From positions 1-64,000 of the forward strand of contig DEIK01000074.1 of assembly GCA_002352425.1 (NCBI GenBank): a DNA stretch of 64,000 bases. The letters run 5' to 3'. A program made the position numbers and the translations under genes. Source of the stretch: Rhodobacteraceae bacterium UBA2776 (GTDB taxonomy: Bacteria; Pseudomonadota; Alphaproteobacteria; Rhodobacterales; Rhodobacteraceae). The notes beneath the pieces were generated by a model. The model saw only the letters and a program-made list of their open reading frames with translations. It was not told where the DNA came from and ran no database searches. This document shows positions 39,909 to 49,050 of this stretch, piece after piece. Positions within the stretch are counted from its first letter, which is position 1. Each line of letters begins with the position of its first letter.

Positions 39909-41738
39909 GTGAAACCATCAACATGGATAGACGGCTTTCAGCCAGCCGATGGACCTCCGCCGCAAACATTGTGGCGATTTATACGGTGGTGTCTAAAGGG
40001 TGCGTTTTCTATACTGACGCTTTCGGCGCTGGCTGCAGCCACATCCGGGGTGCTGGAAGTCGTAACGGCGCTGCTTTTGGGCGTGGTGATTGACGGCGCG
40101 CTTGCTAGCGGGCCAAGCTTTCTGACCGACCAAAGCACAATGTTGCTAATGGTCGTTGGGTTTTTCTTAATCTTGCGACCTGCGGTGATCGGAACCTCGG
40201 TTGGGCTGCAATCCGTGGTGATTGGTCCCAATGTGATGCCGTTGGTTTTGTCACGGCTAAACCGATATACGTTGGGCCATTCGGTACAATTCTTTGATGA
40301 TGATTTTGCTGGGCGGATTGCACAAAAGCAAATGCAGACGTCGCGTGCGATTACAGAAGTTGTGATCGAGGTTGTGAATGTGGTGGCATTTGCGTTGGCG
40401 TCTTTGGTTGGGTCAGTGGTTTTGCTGTCCACTGTTGATTGGCGCATCGGCCTGTTACTGGTGGGTTGGTTGGTGTTGTATTTGTCTCTAATCCGCTGGT
40501 TTTTGCCCAAAGTGCGTGGACGGGCAAGCGAACGAGCTGCAGCAAGGGCTGTTTTGACGGGGCAAATTGTCGATACCGTAACCAATATCAAAACTGTTAA
40601 GTTGTTTGCCCACCACAGGCATGAAGATGCGGCTGCCTTAACCGCGATGCGCAATTTGCGAACCGTTTCTTTGCGGTTTGGTCGGCTTGCGACAGTGTTC
40701 AGGTTTTCGTTGATGACGGTCGCTGGCTTGGTGCCAGTGATCCTCGTTGGGGGTACACTATGGTTGTGGTCGCTTGGCGAGATATCCGCGGGCAATATTG
40801 CAACGACGGGGGCGATTTCGTTGCGGATCGCGCAGATGACCGGCTGGGTCAGCTTTGCGATGATGGGCATCTATGCGTCGGTGGGTGAAGTTGAAGATGG
40901 TATGAAAACCCTGACGCCCGTGCATGGGTTGACCGATGCCGAGGGTGCGCATGAATTGCAGGTTTCAAATGCCGAAGTGACCTTTCGGAACGTCAGTTTT
41001 ACCTATGGGCGCGAGGCCGGTGGGGTATCCGACATAAATCTGACCATCCATTCCGGTGAGAAGCTGGGGATTGTCGGTGCATCGGGTGCAGGCAAGTCGA
41101 CAATGGTGGCGTTGTTGATGCGGCTTTACGATCCGGAATCGGGTGATGTTTCGATTGATGGGCAGCCGTTGGCGAATGTTACACAGGAAAGCCTGCGCCG
41201 CCAGATTGGTATGGTGACACAGGAAACAGCGATGTTTAACCGGTCGGCGCGGGATAACATTTTATATGGGCGCCCTGATGCAAGCGAAGATCAGGTGGTG
41301 GATGCGGCGAAGCGGGCGGAGGCCGATACGTTTGTTCATGAGTTGCAGGACCATGCCGGTCGATTGGGGTATGAAGCCTATTTGGGTGAACGTGGGGTCA
41401 AGCTATCGGGTGGTCAACGTCAACGGATTGCGCTGGCGCGGGCCATTTTGAAAGATGCACCGATCTTGGTTCTAGATGAGGCGACAAGTGCGCTTGATAG
41501 CGAGGTTGAGGCTGCCATTCAAACGGCGCTGTCTCGAGTCATGGAAGGTAAGACGGTACTGGCGATTGCACATCGTCTTTCGACGATTGCGCGTATGGAC
41601 CGCATCATTGTGCTGGATCAGGGTCGAATTATAGAAGAAGGCACCCATGAGGTGCTGCTGGCCAAGGGTGGGCAATACGCGCGCTATTGGGAGCGTCAAT
41701 CAGGCGGGTTTATCGGAATAGAGGAAGAAAAGCAGTGA
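39909..41738 (+). CDS. ABC exporter with fused membrane and ATPase domains
   Basis: The 609-residue half-transporter has about six transmembrane helices over residues 35-325 and an ATPase domain with Walker A GASGAGKS (390-397), signature LSGGQRQR (499-506) and Walker B ILVLDEAT (519-526). It would work as a homodimer exporting a lipid, peptide or drug. The start is GTG. The stop overlaps the next gene's GTG start by four nt, so the two are coupled. The substrate is unknown. Confidence 0.95.
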   Translation: MKPSTWIDGFQPADGPPPQTLWRFIRWCLKGAFSILTLSALAAATSGVLEVVTALLLGVVIDGALASGPSFLTDQSTMLLMVVGFFLILRPAVIGTSVGLQSVVIGPNVMPLVLSRLNRYTLGHSVQFFDDDFAGRIAQKQMQTSRAITEVVIEVVNVVAFALASLVGSVVLLSTVDWRIGLLLVGWLVLYLSLIRWFLPKVRGRASERAAARAVLTGQIVDTVTNIKTVKLFAHHRHEDAAALTAMRNLRTVSLRFGRLATVFRFSLMTVAGLVPVILVGGTLWLWSLGEISAGNIATTGAISLRIAQMTGWVSFAMMGIYASVGEVEDGMKTLTPVHGLTDAEGAHELQVSNAEVTFRNVSFTYGREAGGVSDINLTIHSGEKLGIVGASGAGKSTMVALLMRLYDPESGDVSIDGQPLANVTQESLRRQIGMVTQETAMFNRSARDNILYGRPDASEDQVVDAAKRAEADTFVHELQDHAGRLGYEAYLGERGVKLSGGQRQRIALARAILKDAPILVLDEATSALDSEVEAAIQTALSRVMEGKTVLAIAHRLSTIARMDRIIVLDQGRIIEEGTHEVLLAKGGQYARYWERQSGGFIGIEEEKQ

Positions 41739-42949
41739 CTTTTACAGTTTTACGATTGGGTTATCAAGGCGATGGAATTGCCGAGGGGCCGATCTTTGCC
41801 CCCCGAACGTTGCCAGGAGAAGTGATTGAAGGTGAGGTTACAGGCAATCGCATTGAAGCTCCGAAAATTATCACACCGTCAACCAGTCGGGTTGCGGCAC
41901 CGTGTCGACATTATAAATCCTGTGGTGGGTGTTCGTTGCAGCATGCCGCGGATGGGTTTGTGGCGGATTGGAAGCAGGATGTTGTGCGCACAGCATTGGC
42001 GGCGCAACACATTGAAGCCGATATTCGTACAATACAAACATCTGCACCGCGTAGCCGTCGGCGGGCGGTGTTGACGGGTCGGCGCACCAAAAAGGACGCG
42101 CTGGTTGGATTTCATGCCCGTGGCACCGATACAATTACCGAGGTGCCCGATTGCCATCTATTGCATCCCGATCTGTTAGCTGTTGTCCCGGCGTTGCGGG
42201 CGCTGACGGTCTATGGAACGACGCGCAAAGGTGAAGTGCGGTTTACAATCACCCAATCGGAGGCAGGGATCGACGTTGCTGTGACGGGTGGCAAGCCCTT
42301 GGATGGCCAAATGTTGATGACATTGGCGGCGATGGCTGGGGAACAAGGGTTGGCGCGGTTGACCTGGGACGGTGAACCGATTGTTGACATTGCATCCCCG
42401 TTTCAGATGTTCGGATCCGCACGGGTTGTACCACCTGCGGGGGCCTTTCTTCAGGCCACTAAAGAGGGCGAAAATGCACTGATTTCCTCTGTGTTAGAGA
42501 CTGTTTCTGGCGCAAAGTCGGTGTTGGATCTTTTTGCGGGATCCGGCACATTTGCATTGCCGATCTCGATAAATGCAGAAGTTCATGCCGTTGAGGGTGA
42601 TGCTGCGATGTTAAAGGCTTTGGATCAGGGTTGGCGTCAGGCCACGGGGTTAAAGCGGGTCACAACCGAGGCGCGAGACCTGTTCCGGCGTCCGTTGTTA
42701 CCAGATGAAATCAAACGGTTTGACGCTGTGGTGATTGATCCGCCGCGGGCCGGTGCTGTGCATCAAGTCAAAGAGTTGGCCGAGGCCAAGCCGCATAAAA
42801 TTGCGACGGTCTCTTGTAATCCAGTCACATTTGCCCAGGATGCGAAAACGCTGATTGAGGCGGGGTATGAGCTGGGACCAATTGATGTAATTGACCAGTT
42901 TCGCTGGTCAACGCATGTAGAATTGGCGGCATCCTTCACCTTAAAGTGA
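41735..42949 (+). CDS. Class I SAM-dependent RNA (uracil-5)-methyltransferase
   Basis: The 404-residue protein belongs to the TrmA/RlmC/RlmD family. It has an N-terminal TRAM-like domain, iron-sulfur cysteines in PCRHYKSCGGCSLQH, the SAM motif VLDLFAGSGTFALPI, and the catalytic cysteine in VSCNPVTFAQD. It probably methylates a specific rRNA or tRNA uridine. The GTG start has GAGGAAG upstream and overlaps the ABC transporter stop. Confidence 0.93.
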   Translation: MTFTVLRLGYQGDGIAEGPIFAPRTLPGEVIEGEVTGNRIEAPKIITPSTSRVAAPCRHYKSCGGCSLQHAADGFVADWKQDVVRTALAAQHIEADIRTIQTSAPRSRRRAVLTGRRTKKDALVGFHARGTDTITEVPDCHLLHPDLLAVVPALRALTVYGTTRKGEVRFTITQSEAGIDVAVTGGKPLDGQMLMTLAAMAGEQGLARLTWDGEPIVDIASPFQMFGSARVVPPAGAFLQATKEGENALISSVLETVSGAKSVLDLFAGSGTFALPISINAEVHAVEGDAAMLKALDQGWRQATGLKRVTTEARDLFRRPLLPDEIKRFDAVVIDPPRAGAVHQVKELAEAKPHKIATVSCNPVTFAQDAKTLIEAGYELGPIDVIDQFRWSTHVELAASFTLK

Positions 42950-43034
42950 GGCAAGGCTGCGTCGAATACATTCTTCCCAGATCGTCAAACATGCTATATG
43001 GCAGGTCAAATAGGGCAGGAAAACGGGCATAATT

Positions 43035-43529
43035 ATGAGTATTTTTAGAGCAATATTACTGTTGGCTGTGATGGGATTCATCGGTGGCTGCGCGAGTAAA
43101 TTTAAACCCTATAATGGCCCCGAAGTTACACGCGTTATTGTCTACAAAGAGCGTCACAAGATGTATCTTATGCACAACGACAAAGTGCTAAAACGATATG
43201 ATATCGAGTTGGGTTTTGCACCTACAGGTCACAAAGCGGTTGAGGGAGACGGCAAAACACCCGAGGGTGAATACATCATCGACCGCCGCAATCCAAACAG
43301 CACGTTTTATCTGTCGATCGGCATATCTTACCCGAATGCCGCGGATGTCGCCAAGGCAAAGGCGTTGGGCAAATCGCCAGGGGGTGATATCTTTATCCAC
43401 GGTGGCCGTCGGAAAATTGATTCACCCGAGCCAGACTGGACAGCCGGATGCATATCCGTTTCAAACCGTCAAATGCGAGATATCTATGCAATGGTTCGAA
43501 ATGGCACACCGATTACGATCAATCCATAA
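43035..43529 (+). CDS. L,D-transpeptidase lipoprotein (YkuD family)
   Basis: The 164-residue protein starts with a lipoprotein signal ending IGGC (Cys19). The YkuD domain has the catalytic pair His122 in FIHGG and Cys139 in TAGCISVSN. Such enzymes form 3-3 crosslinks in peptidoglycan or attach proteins to it. It is followed within 13 nt by the convergent CAP-domain gene and, beyond it, by a second enzyme of this class. Confidence 0.92.
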   Translation: MSIFRAILLLAVMGFIGGCASKFKPYNGPEVTRVIVYKERHKMYLMHNDKVLKRYDIELGFAPTGHKAVEGDGKTPEGEYIIDRRNPNSTFYLSIGISYPNAADVAKAKALGKSPGGDIFIHGGRRKIDSPEPDWTAGCISVSNRQMRDIYAMVRNGTPITINP

Positions 43530-43542
43530 TCGGTGCTAAGTT

Positions 43543-44064
43543 TTATCCGCCAGTAACCAGCGTCCACCAGATTTTGCCATTGGCATCCTGATGCCAAGAA
43601 AAGCCCATATCTGTGGATTTTGGATCCAAGATAACACTGCGTGTCCCGGGTTTGTCCATCCAGGCGCTGAGTGTTTCGACTTCGGTTTCGTAAGTTTCAG
43701 AGATGTTTTCACCCCTCATAGTGCCCGCATAACCAGTGCGTTTGACCCGATCTAGCGGCGATGAAGCGTCAGAGCCGAAATGCCAAGCGCGATTTTGCAC
43801 GGACATATCGCGCGAATGGGTCGCGGCGGCAGCGGTGAGTTGTGAATTCAGAGAAAGTGGCGTTGCACCGGCAGCCCCACGAAGCGCATTGATAGAGTCT
43901 TTCATGCGTAATTGGATTTTACCGGTATTCCCTGACGAGATTCGATAAACACGTGGCAACGGTTTGCCATCAGGGCCAAGCGTCGGGGCAGCTGTTTCAC
44001 AGGCACTGAGGGCAAAAAGAGCGGCAAAAGCAATAATAAGTAGTCTAGACATGAAAAAAGCCAT
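43543..44064 (-). CDS. CAP/SCP-domain lipoprotein
   Basis: The protein has a lipoprotein-type signal peptide ending LSAC and a CAP/SCP domain with RGAAGATPLSLNSQLTAAA, THSRDM and HQDANGKIWWTLVTG. CAP proteins are secreted; the function in bacteria is largely unknown. The start is ATG 44064 or 44052. It is convergent with the L,D-transpeptidase and 161 nt from a second, divergent one, so an envelope role is plausible. Confidence 0.85.
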   Translation of the reverse strand: MAFFMSRLLIIAFAALFALSACETAAPTLGPDGKPLPRVYRISSGNTGKIQLRMKDSINALRGAAGATPLSLNSQLTAAAATHSRDMSVQNRAWHFGSDASSPLDRVKRTGYAGTMRGENISETYETEVETLSAWMDKPGTRSVILDPKSTDMGFSWHQDANGKIWWTLVTGG

Positions 44065-44225
44065 CTGTTGTTGGTTGTTCCTAACCCGTCTATAGACATC
44101 ATCGTTGCGGATCAAACCCACATTTCGCGGATTTGGCGTGTTAACGCTTGTTTGATTTGCGACTGCGTCTTTCTCGCCATATATAGGCAGTAACAAAGCA
44201 GTATTTTTTAACTGGAGCGAAACAG

Positions 44226-44825
44226 ATGAGTAACGATGTAAGAAATAAGATGAACCGGCGGCTGTTTTTAAGCACAACCGCAGCAACAATGGGCGCACTT
44301 GCGGCCCCGGCGTTGGCGCAAACCGGAACGACCGAAATTGAGGAAGATATTTCAAATGCCACACGCCGGAATATTTCCAGTTTTAGGTCCTTGGAATGGC
44401 GGCCCTATTTCAACAATCTAAATGGCGGTGCGATTTTGGTCGATACGACGTCGCGCGCCTTGCATTATTGGAATTCAGACGAGACAATTTACAAGCTGTA
44501 TCCAACAAGTGTACCGATGACTGATGACCTAACGCGTCGTGGTCGTACCAAGATTGTTCAAAAAGTGGACGGTCCCAGCTGGCGCCCGACGTCTTCGATG
44601 CTGAAACGGAACCCAGAATTGCCCGCTTATATTGCGCCGGGCCCTGATAATCCGCTTGGAACCCATGCTTTGTACCTGTCGTGGACCTATTATCGCATCC
44701 ACGGCACCCATGATACACGTAAAATTGGCCGTAGATCGTCCAGTGGGTGTATTGGTTTGTACAATGAACACATCGCTGAGCTGTTCACGATGGCCACTGT
44801 CGGCACGCAAGTGTTGCTTATTTGA
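44226..44825 (+). CDS. Tat-exported L,D-transpeptidase (YkuD family)
   Basis: This 199-residue protein has a twin-arginine signal (NRRLFLSTTAATMGALAA, residues 10-27) and a YkuD domain with the catalytic His159 in YRIHGTHD and Cys175 in SSSGCIGLYN. It is predicted to be exported folded. A divergent CAP-domain gene lies upstream. Confidence 0.9.
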   Translation: MSNDVRNKMNRRLFLSTTAATMGALAAPALAQTGTTEIEEDISNATRRNISSFRSLEWRPYFNNLNGGAILVDTTSRALHYWNSDETIYKLYPTSVPMTDDLTRRGRTKIVQKVDGPSWRPTSSMLKRNPELPAYIAPGPDNPLGTHALYLSWTYYRIHGTHDTRKIGRRSSSGCIGLYNEHIAELFTMATVGTQVLLI

Positions 44826-44827
44826 CG

Positions 44828-44854
44828 TTGTATCCTCAATATTGAGCGATACAA
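44828..44854. repeat. Near-perfect inverted repeat after the Tat L,D-transpeptidase
   Basis: TTGTATC (44828-44834) pairs with GATACAA (44848-44854), and the inner CTCAAT pairs with ATTGAG, leaving one unpaired C. It begins two nt after the L,D-transpeptidase stop and has no U-tract. It could be a weak transcript terminator or stabiliser, or a protein-binding palindrome. Confidence 0.6.
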
Positions 44855-44977
44855 GGCCCTAGGCTTGAAATTTGCAACCTTTTGAGGTTATTGAATCGAT
44901 ACGCGCTTAATTATTTTGGGTGAATCGCACTGCTAATCGCAGAAGATTTTCTGCTATACGAACAAAGGATGATAAAA

Positions 44978-45157
44978 ATGAAAAAGATCGCACTTGCTGC
45001 TGCATTGTCAGTTGCCGCCACTACAGCATTCGCTGGTAACCCACTTCCACCAGTAATGGACGACACTGTAATGGTTGACGAAACAACATCTTCTTCCGGT
45101 GGTGGTATCGTTGTTCCATTGCTGCTGCTTTTGGTTATTGCAGCTGCATCTAACTAA
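44978..45157 (+). CDS. Small exported protein with a hydrophobic C-terminus
   Basis: The 59-residue product has a signal peptide (MKKIALAAALSVAATTAFAG), a short acidic middle with a Ser/Gly run, and a hydrophobic C-terminal stretch (GIVVPLLLLLVIAAASN) that could anchor it. The ATG at 44978 is preferred because AAGGA lies eight nt upstream; an in-frame ATG three codons earlier overlaps that site. The function is unknown. A strong terminator follows. Confidence 0.8.
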   Translation: MKKIALAAALSVAATTAFAGNPLPPVMDDTVMVDETTSSSGGGIVVPLLLLLVIAAASN

Positions 45158-45179
45158 TTCAGAAATCTTATAGATTTCG

Positions 45180-45213
45180 AAAATGGCGGTGGATTTTTCA
45201 CCGCCATTTTTTT
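45180..45213. terminator. Rho-independent terminator between the small gene and hemH
   Basis: The 11-bp stem AAATGGCGGTG/CACCGCCATTT has a 7-nt loop and is followed by TTTT. Because A residues precede the stem, the hairpin may terminate both the small gene and the convergent hemH. Confidence 0.88.
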
Positions 45214-45222
45214 GTCTCGTGC

Positions 45223-46260
45223 TTAGATCCAGCCACCCAGGTTGTTGTTGATCAGGTTGACCAGCGCAGCAATATGCGCGTCATCATCATTAAGGCAGGG
45301 GATATAGGTAAAACCCGTACCGCCGGCCTCTTCAAAGCTTTCAAAAATCTCTTCGTTGATTTCCTCAAGCGTTTCGATGCAATCAGCGGCAAAAGCTGGG
45401 GCAATTACGGCGATGTTCTTTTTGCCGTCTTTGGCCAGCCGCGCGACTTCGTCAACGGTGGCGGGCAGTAACCATTCTTCTGGGCCGAATTTTGATTGGA
45501 ACGTGGTGATTAGATGCCCGTCATCCAAGCTCAATTTGTCCTGTAGCAAACGGGATGTTTTTTGGCATTGGCAATGATAGGGATCGCCTTCGGTCAAGTA
45601 TCGCGTTGGCATACCGTGATAAGAAACGATCAAATGATCGGGTTTTTGGTCCATTTTGGAATAGGCAGTTTCCACTGATTTGGCCAAGGCCGCAATGTAG
45701 CCTGGATCATCAAAATAGGCCGACACGGTGCGCACGGCCGGTTGCCATTTTTCCGAGGCAAGAGCTTTGAAAAATGCCTCATTCGCGGTGGCGGTGGTTG
45801 CGCCAGCGTATTGTGGATATAGCGGAAAAAACAGAATTTTGTCGCAACCTGCAGCAACCATTTCGCGGGTTTTAGATTTGGTTGATGGATTGCCATACCG
45901 CATGCAAAAATCAACCATAACATTGTCGCCATACAGTGCAGTCAAAGATTTTTTCAACTTGGCGGTTTGCTGTTTGGTGATGGTCATCAGGGGGCTTTCG
46001 TCCTCGGCTTCGTTCCAAATTGACTTATAGGCAGCGCCAGAGCTGAAAGGGCGTTTTGTCAGGATTATCAATTGCAACAAGGGTTGCCATTTCCAAGCTG
46101 GGTAATCAATGACGCGGCGATCCGACAAAAACTCGCCCAAATAGCGGCGCATTGACCAATAATCATACCCATCCGGTGTGCCCAGATTGGCAATTAGAAC
46201 GCCAACTTTTTTCGTAGGCAGTTTCGGGTGGTCGCTGGGTAGGTTGGAAAAAGTGTTCAT
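45223..46260 (-). CDS. hemH: Ferrochelatase
   Basis: Ferrochelatase inserts Fe2+ into protoporphyrin IX to make heme. The 345-residue protein has LIANLGTPDGYDYWSMRRYL at the N-terminus, the catalytic-site segment YHGMPTRYLTEGDPY, and the C-terminal PAFAADCIETLEEI with the conserved glutamates. It supplies the last heme step; HemJ is also in the window. Confidence 0.97.
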   Translation of the reverse strand: MNTFSNLPSDHPKLPTKKVGVLIANLGTPDGYDYWSMRRYLGEFLSDRRVIDYPAWKWQPLLQLIILTKRPFSSGAAYKSIWNEAEDESPLMTITKQQTAKLKKSLTALYGDNVMVDFCMRYGNPSTKSKTREMVAAGCDKILFFPLYPQYAGATTATANEAFFKALASEKWQPAVRTVSAYFDDPGYIAALAKSVETAYSKMDQKPDHLIVSYHGMPTRYLTEGDPYHCQCQKTSRLLQDKLSLDDGHLITTFQSKFGPEEWLLPATVDEVARLAKDGKKNIAVIAPAFAADCIETLEEINEEIFESFEEAGGTGFTYIPCLNDDDAHIAALVNLINNNLGGWI

Positions 46261-46311
46261 TTAGGGGTTCCTGAGATCTAGGGCCCGGAAATAGTGGGCT
46301 ATTGGGGCAGG

Positions 46312-47160
46312 CTAATTGTGCTTGTTTGGCGCGGGGTCGGGTAGGGGTGTTTCAAGTGTGTTTAGCACATCCGCTAACCGTGCGCTGGCTGACCCCGGTC
46401 GAAGGGGTTTTGGTTGGCTTTCGTCAGGGGCCCAACCCGTTAGAAAAATAATTTCAAATGTCGCGGCAATGCGCCCCTCTTCGGCTTGAAAGGCGTCTGC
46501 ATATATTCGGCTCGCGGTTTCGAACAAGGCGCGCGGGGCAAAAGATTTGCGCCGTTGGCTTTGCGCATTGCTTTCCCCCATTAGGCGTAAATCAGTCACT
46601 AATCCGGACAAATTCGCATATGTTACGGTTTTGATCGCTGTGTCTGCGACGGGCATGGCAAACTCGGCCCTCTGTAACAATGCGCCCAAATCGCGGATCT
46701 CGCCCATTGGCGCAATACGCGGTGACAACCCGCCCGAAATGGCGACCTCGGCTTCGGCCAAGGCCACGCGCAATTCAGTTAGGGTTTCACCACCAAAACA
46801 GGCCCCCAGAAACAACCCATCAGGTTTTAGGGCGCGACGGCATTGAATCAACTGGCCGACAAAATCATTGGCCCAATGCAATGACATTGAATGGATGACC
46901 AAATCATAGGCTTCAGCTTTTAGGTTGAGCAGCTCGTCATCAGATATAATTTCCGCGTTTGGCAGATATTTTCGCCACAAATCAGCAAATGGGGTCACAA
47001 TTGCGACTGATGTAAACGTTCTATTAACCTCGTTCAGTCTTTCATTGATCTCAAGAACAGCCTCTTCTTGCAGGAACAATGCAGGATTACCGGAACGCAG
47101 GGCACGTGCCCGAAAACGCTCAAGTGCGTTGCGGTCGGTCAACTGAGGGTTTTTTTGCAT
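46312..47160 (-). CDS. Methyltransferase-like protein (BioC/NDUFAF5-like)
   Basis: The 282-residue protein shows the class I fold order: a helical N-terminus (DRNALERFRARAL), AYDLVIHSMSLHWANDF and RALKPDGLFLGACFGG. This C-terminal half resembles the BioC/NDUFAF5-type methyltransferases. The glycine-rich SAM motif that should precede it is not recognisable: the segment reads VAIVTPFADLW. The enzyme may therefore be inactive or use another role, as NDUFAF5 hydroxylates rather than methylates. It is divergent from comF across 45 nt; the ATG at 47160 follows AAGGA. Confidence 0.8.
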   Translation of the reverse strand: MQKNPQLTDRNALERFRARALRSGNPALFLQEEAVLEINERLNEVNRTFTSVAIVTPFADLWRKYLPNAEIISDDELLNLKAEAYDLVIHSMSLHWANDFVGQLIQCRRALKPDGLFLGACFGGETLTELRVALAEAEVAISGGLSPRIAPMGEIRDLGALLQRAEFAMPVADTAIKTVTYANLSGLVTDLRLMGESNAQSQRRKSFAPRALFETASRIYADAFQAEEGRIAATFEIIFLTGWAPDESQPKPLRPGSASARLADVLNTLETPLPDPAPNKHN

Positions 47161-47205
47161 CACGCGGTCCTTTGGCTGCGGGCAATCTAGAAGGAACGGC
47201 ACAAA

Positions 47206-47922
47206 ATGCAATCGGCACTTCATCTGATTTATCCGTCGCAATGTATTTCATGTCGTGATCTGGTCGAGGGTGATAATGCTCTGTGCGGTAAATGTTGGCG
47301 TGATACGCCGTTCATTTCTGGACTGACTTGCGACAAATGCGGCACTCCACTGCCTGGCGAAGAAACAGGCGAACATATTTTATGCGACGATTGCATGATC
47401 GTTGCGCGTCCTTGGAAGAGGGGCCGCGCTGCGCTGCTTTATCAGGGCAATGGTCGCAAGATGATTTTGGCGTTCAAACACGGGGATCGGTTGGATCTGG
47501 CGCATCCAGCGGGTCAATGGTTGGCACGGGTCGCAGCGCCGCTGATCGACGAAAATACGCTGGTTGCACCGGTGCCGTTACATTGGATGCGGCTGATGAA
47601 ACGGCGCTACAATCAATCAGCATTACTGGCCAGCAGTCTTGCCAAAGCGGCGGATCAATCGGTTTGTCTGGATTTGCTGACGCGTACAAAACGTACTCGT
47701 TCCTTGGATGGCATGGGGCGGGAGGCACGGTTTGCAATGTTGGCAGATTCGATAAAGGTGAATCAAAAGCGGCGGCACCGCCTGGTCGGGCGCAATGTGT
47801 TGTTGGTCGACGATGTTATGACCTCTGGCGCGACTTTGGCGGCTTGCACCGAGGCTTGTTTGACCGCTGGTGCTGCGAATGTGAACACCGTGACATTGGC
47901 ACGCGTTGCGAAGGACGCATAA
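47206..47922 (+). CDS. comF: ComF family protein (double zinc ribbon and phosphoribosyltransferase)
   Basis: The 238-residue protein has an N-terminal zinc-binding region with cysteine pairs (QCISC, CGKC, CDKC, CDDC) and a C-terminal phosphoribosyltransferase-type motif VLLVDDVMTSGAT. ComF is needed late in DNA uptake in naturally competent bacteria; no other competence genes lie nearby. The ATG is near the divergent methyltransferase start. Confidence 0.93.
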   Translation: MQSALHLIYPSQCISCRDLVEGDNALCGKCWRDTPFISGLTCDKCGTPLPGEETGEHILCDDCMIVARPWKRGRAALLYQGNGRKMILAFKHGDRLDLAHPAGQWLARVAAPLIDENTLVAPVPLHWMRLMKRRYNQSALLASSLAKAADQSVCLDLLTRTKRTRSLDGMGREARFAMLADSIKVNQKRRHRLVGRNVLLVDDVMTSGATLAACTEACLTAGAANVNTVTLARVAKDA

Positions 47923-47958
47923 ATCCCTATAGTTCAGCGAAACGATAGGGAAATTGAG

Positions 47959-48216
47959 ATGCAAACTGTTGAAATTTACACGTCGAACTTTTGCGGGTTT
48001 TGTGTAGCGGCCAAGCGGCTGCTAAAAAGCAAAGGTGTAGAGTTTACCGAACATAATGTTGGCAGAGATGCCGCCAAACGTCAGGAAATGATGGCACGTG
48101 CCAATGGTGGGCACACGGTTCCACAGATATTTATTGGCGACAATCATGTCGGCGGTTGTGACGAGTTGCACGCGTTGGAACGGGCAGGCAAACTTGAACC
48201 AATGCTGGCGGGCTAG
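47959..48216 (+). CDS. grxC: Glutaredoxin 3
   Basis: The 85-residue protein has the redox motif CGFC (Cys12, Cys15), the GSH-binding TVPQIFI and the GGCDEL stretch, typical of Grx3. The CPYC of E. coli is replaced here by CGFC. It precedes the nitrilase-family gene by three nt, in one transcript with comF probably. Confidence 0.95.
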   Translation: MQTVEIYTSNFCGFCVAAKRLLKSKGVEFTEHNVGRDAAKRQEMMARANGGHTVPQIFIGDNHVGGCDELHALERAGKLEPMLAG

Positions 48217-48219
48217 GGC

Positions 48220-49050
48220 ATGAAAGCGGCTCTAATCCAGCTGAACTCATCAGATTTACCTGCGGAGAATCTTTCGCAGACCATCGAATTCATGCGCGAA
48301 GCCGCTGCGGGCGGGGCGGAGTTTTTGCTGACGCCCGAGGTGACGAATTGCGTTTCGGAAAGTCGTACGTATCAGCAGTCCGTGCTTTGTCATGAGGCCG
48401 AAGACCCGACGCTTGAGGCAATGTGTGCCGAGGCAAAAGCGCTGGGCGTATGGGTGTTGATCGGGTCATTGGCGTTGAAGACGGATGATGTAGATCGGCG
48501 ATTCGCCAACCGTTCCTTTATGGTCTCGCCGCAGGGAAAGATCGTGGCGCGCTACGACAAAATTCACATGTTCGATGTCGAAATCAGCAAAACAGAAACC
48601 TACTGCGAATCCGCTGGGTATCGGCCTGGGGCACAGGCCGTGATTGCAGACACGGATTTCGCCAAAATCGGCATGACCATCTGTTATGACGTGCGTTTCC
48701 CTCATTTACATCGAGACCTGGCCCATGGTGGTGCCAAAATCTTGACCGGCCCGGCCGCGTTTTCACCTGTATCGGGTGCTGCCCATTGGGAGACCCTGTT
48801 GCGGGCGCGCGCCATTGAGACTGGGTGCTATGTTTTCGCACCTGCCCAATGCGGTATACATCCCTCATCGACCGGCGGGGCGCGCAGCACTTATGGTCAC
48901 TCCTTGGCGGTGTCGCCGTGGGGCGAGGTTTTGGCGGATGGTGGCAAAAAACCGGGTCTGACGCTGGTTGATTTTGATATTGCGGAGGTTGATAAAGCGC
49001 GGCGCAAAATTCCGTCTCTGTCGCATGACCGCGACTACGAGGGGCCGTAA
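48220..49050 (+). CDS. Nitrilase-superfamily carbon-nitrogen hydrolase
   Basis: The 276-residue protein has the catalytic triad Glu40 (TPEV), Lys114 (YDKIHMFD) and Cys155 (MTICYDVRFP). The closest-looking group is the Nit1/Nit2 omega-amidase or deaminated-glutathione amidase family, but the substrate is not certain. It shares one base with the start of the MarR gene (TAATG). Confidence 0.93.
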   Translation: MKAALIQLNSSDLPAENLSQTIEFMREAAAGGAEFLLTPEVTNCVSESRTYQQSVLCHEAEDPTLEAMCAEAKALGVWVLIGSLALKTDDVDRRFANRSFMVSPQGKIVARYDKIHMFDVEISKTETYCESAGYRPGAQAVIADTDFAKIGMTICYDVRFPHLHRDLAHGGAKILTGPAAFSPVSGAAHWETLLRARAIETGCYVFAPAQCGIHPSSTGGARSTYGHSLAVSPWGEVLADGGKKPGLTLVDFDIAEVDKARRKIPSLSHDRDYEGP

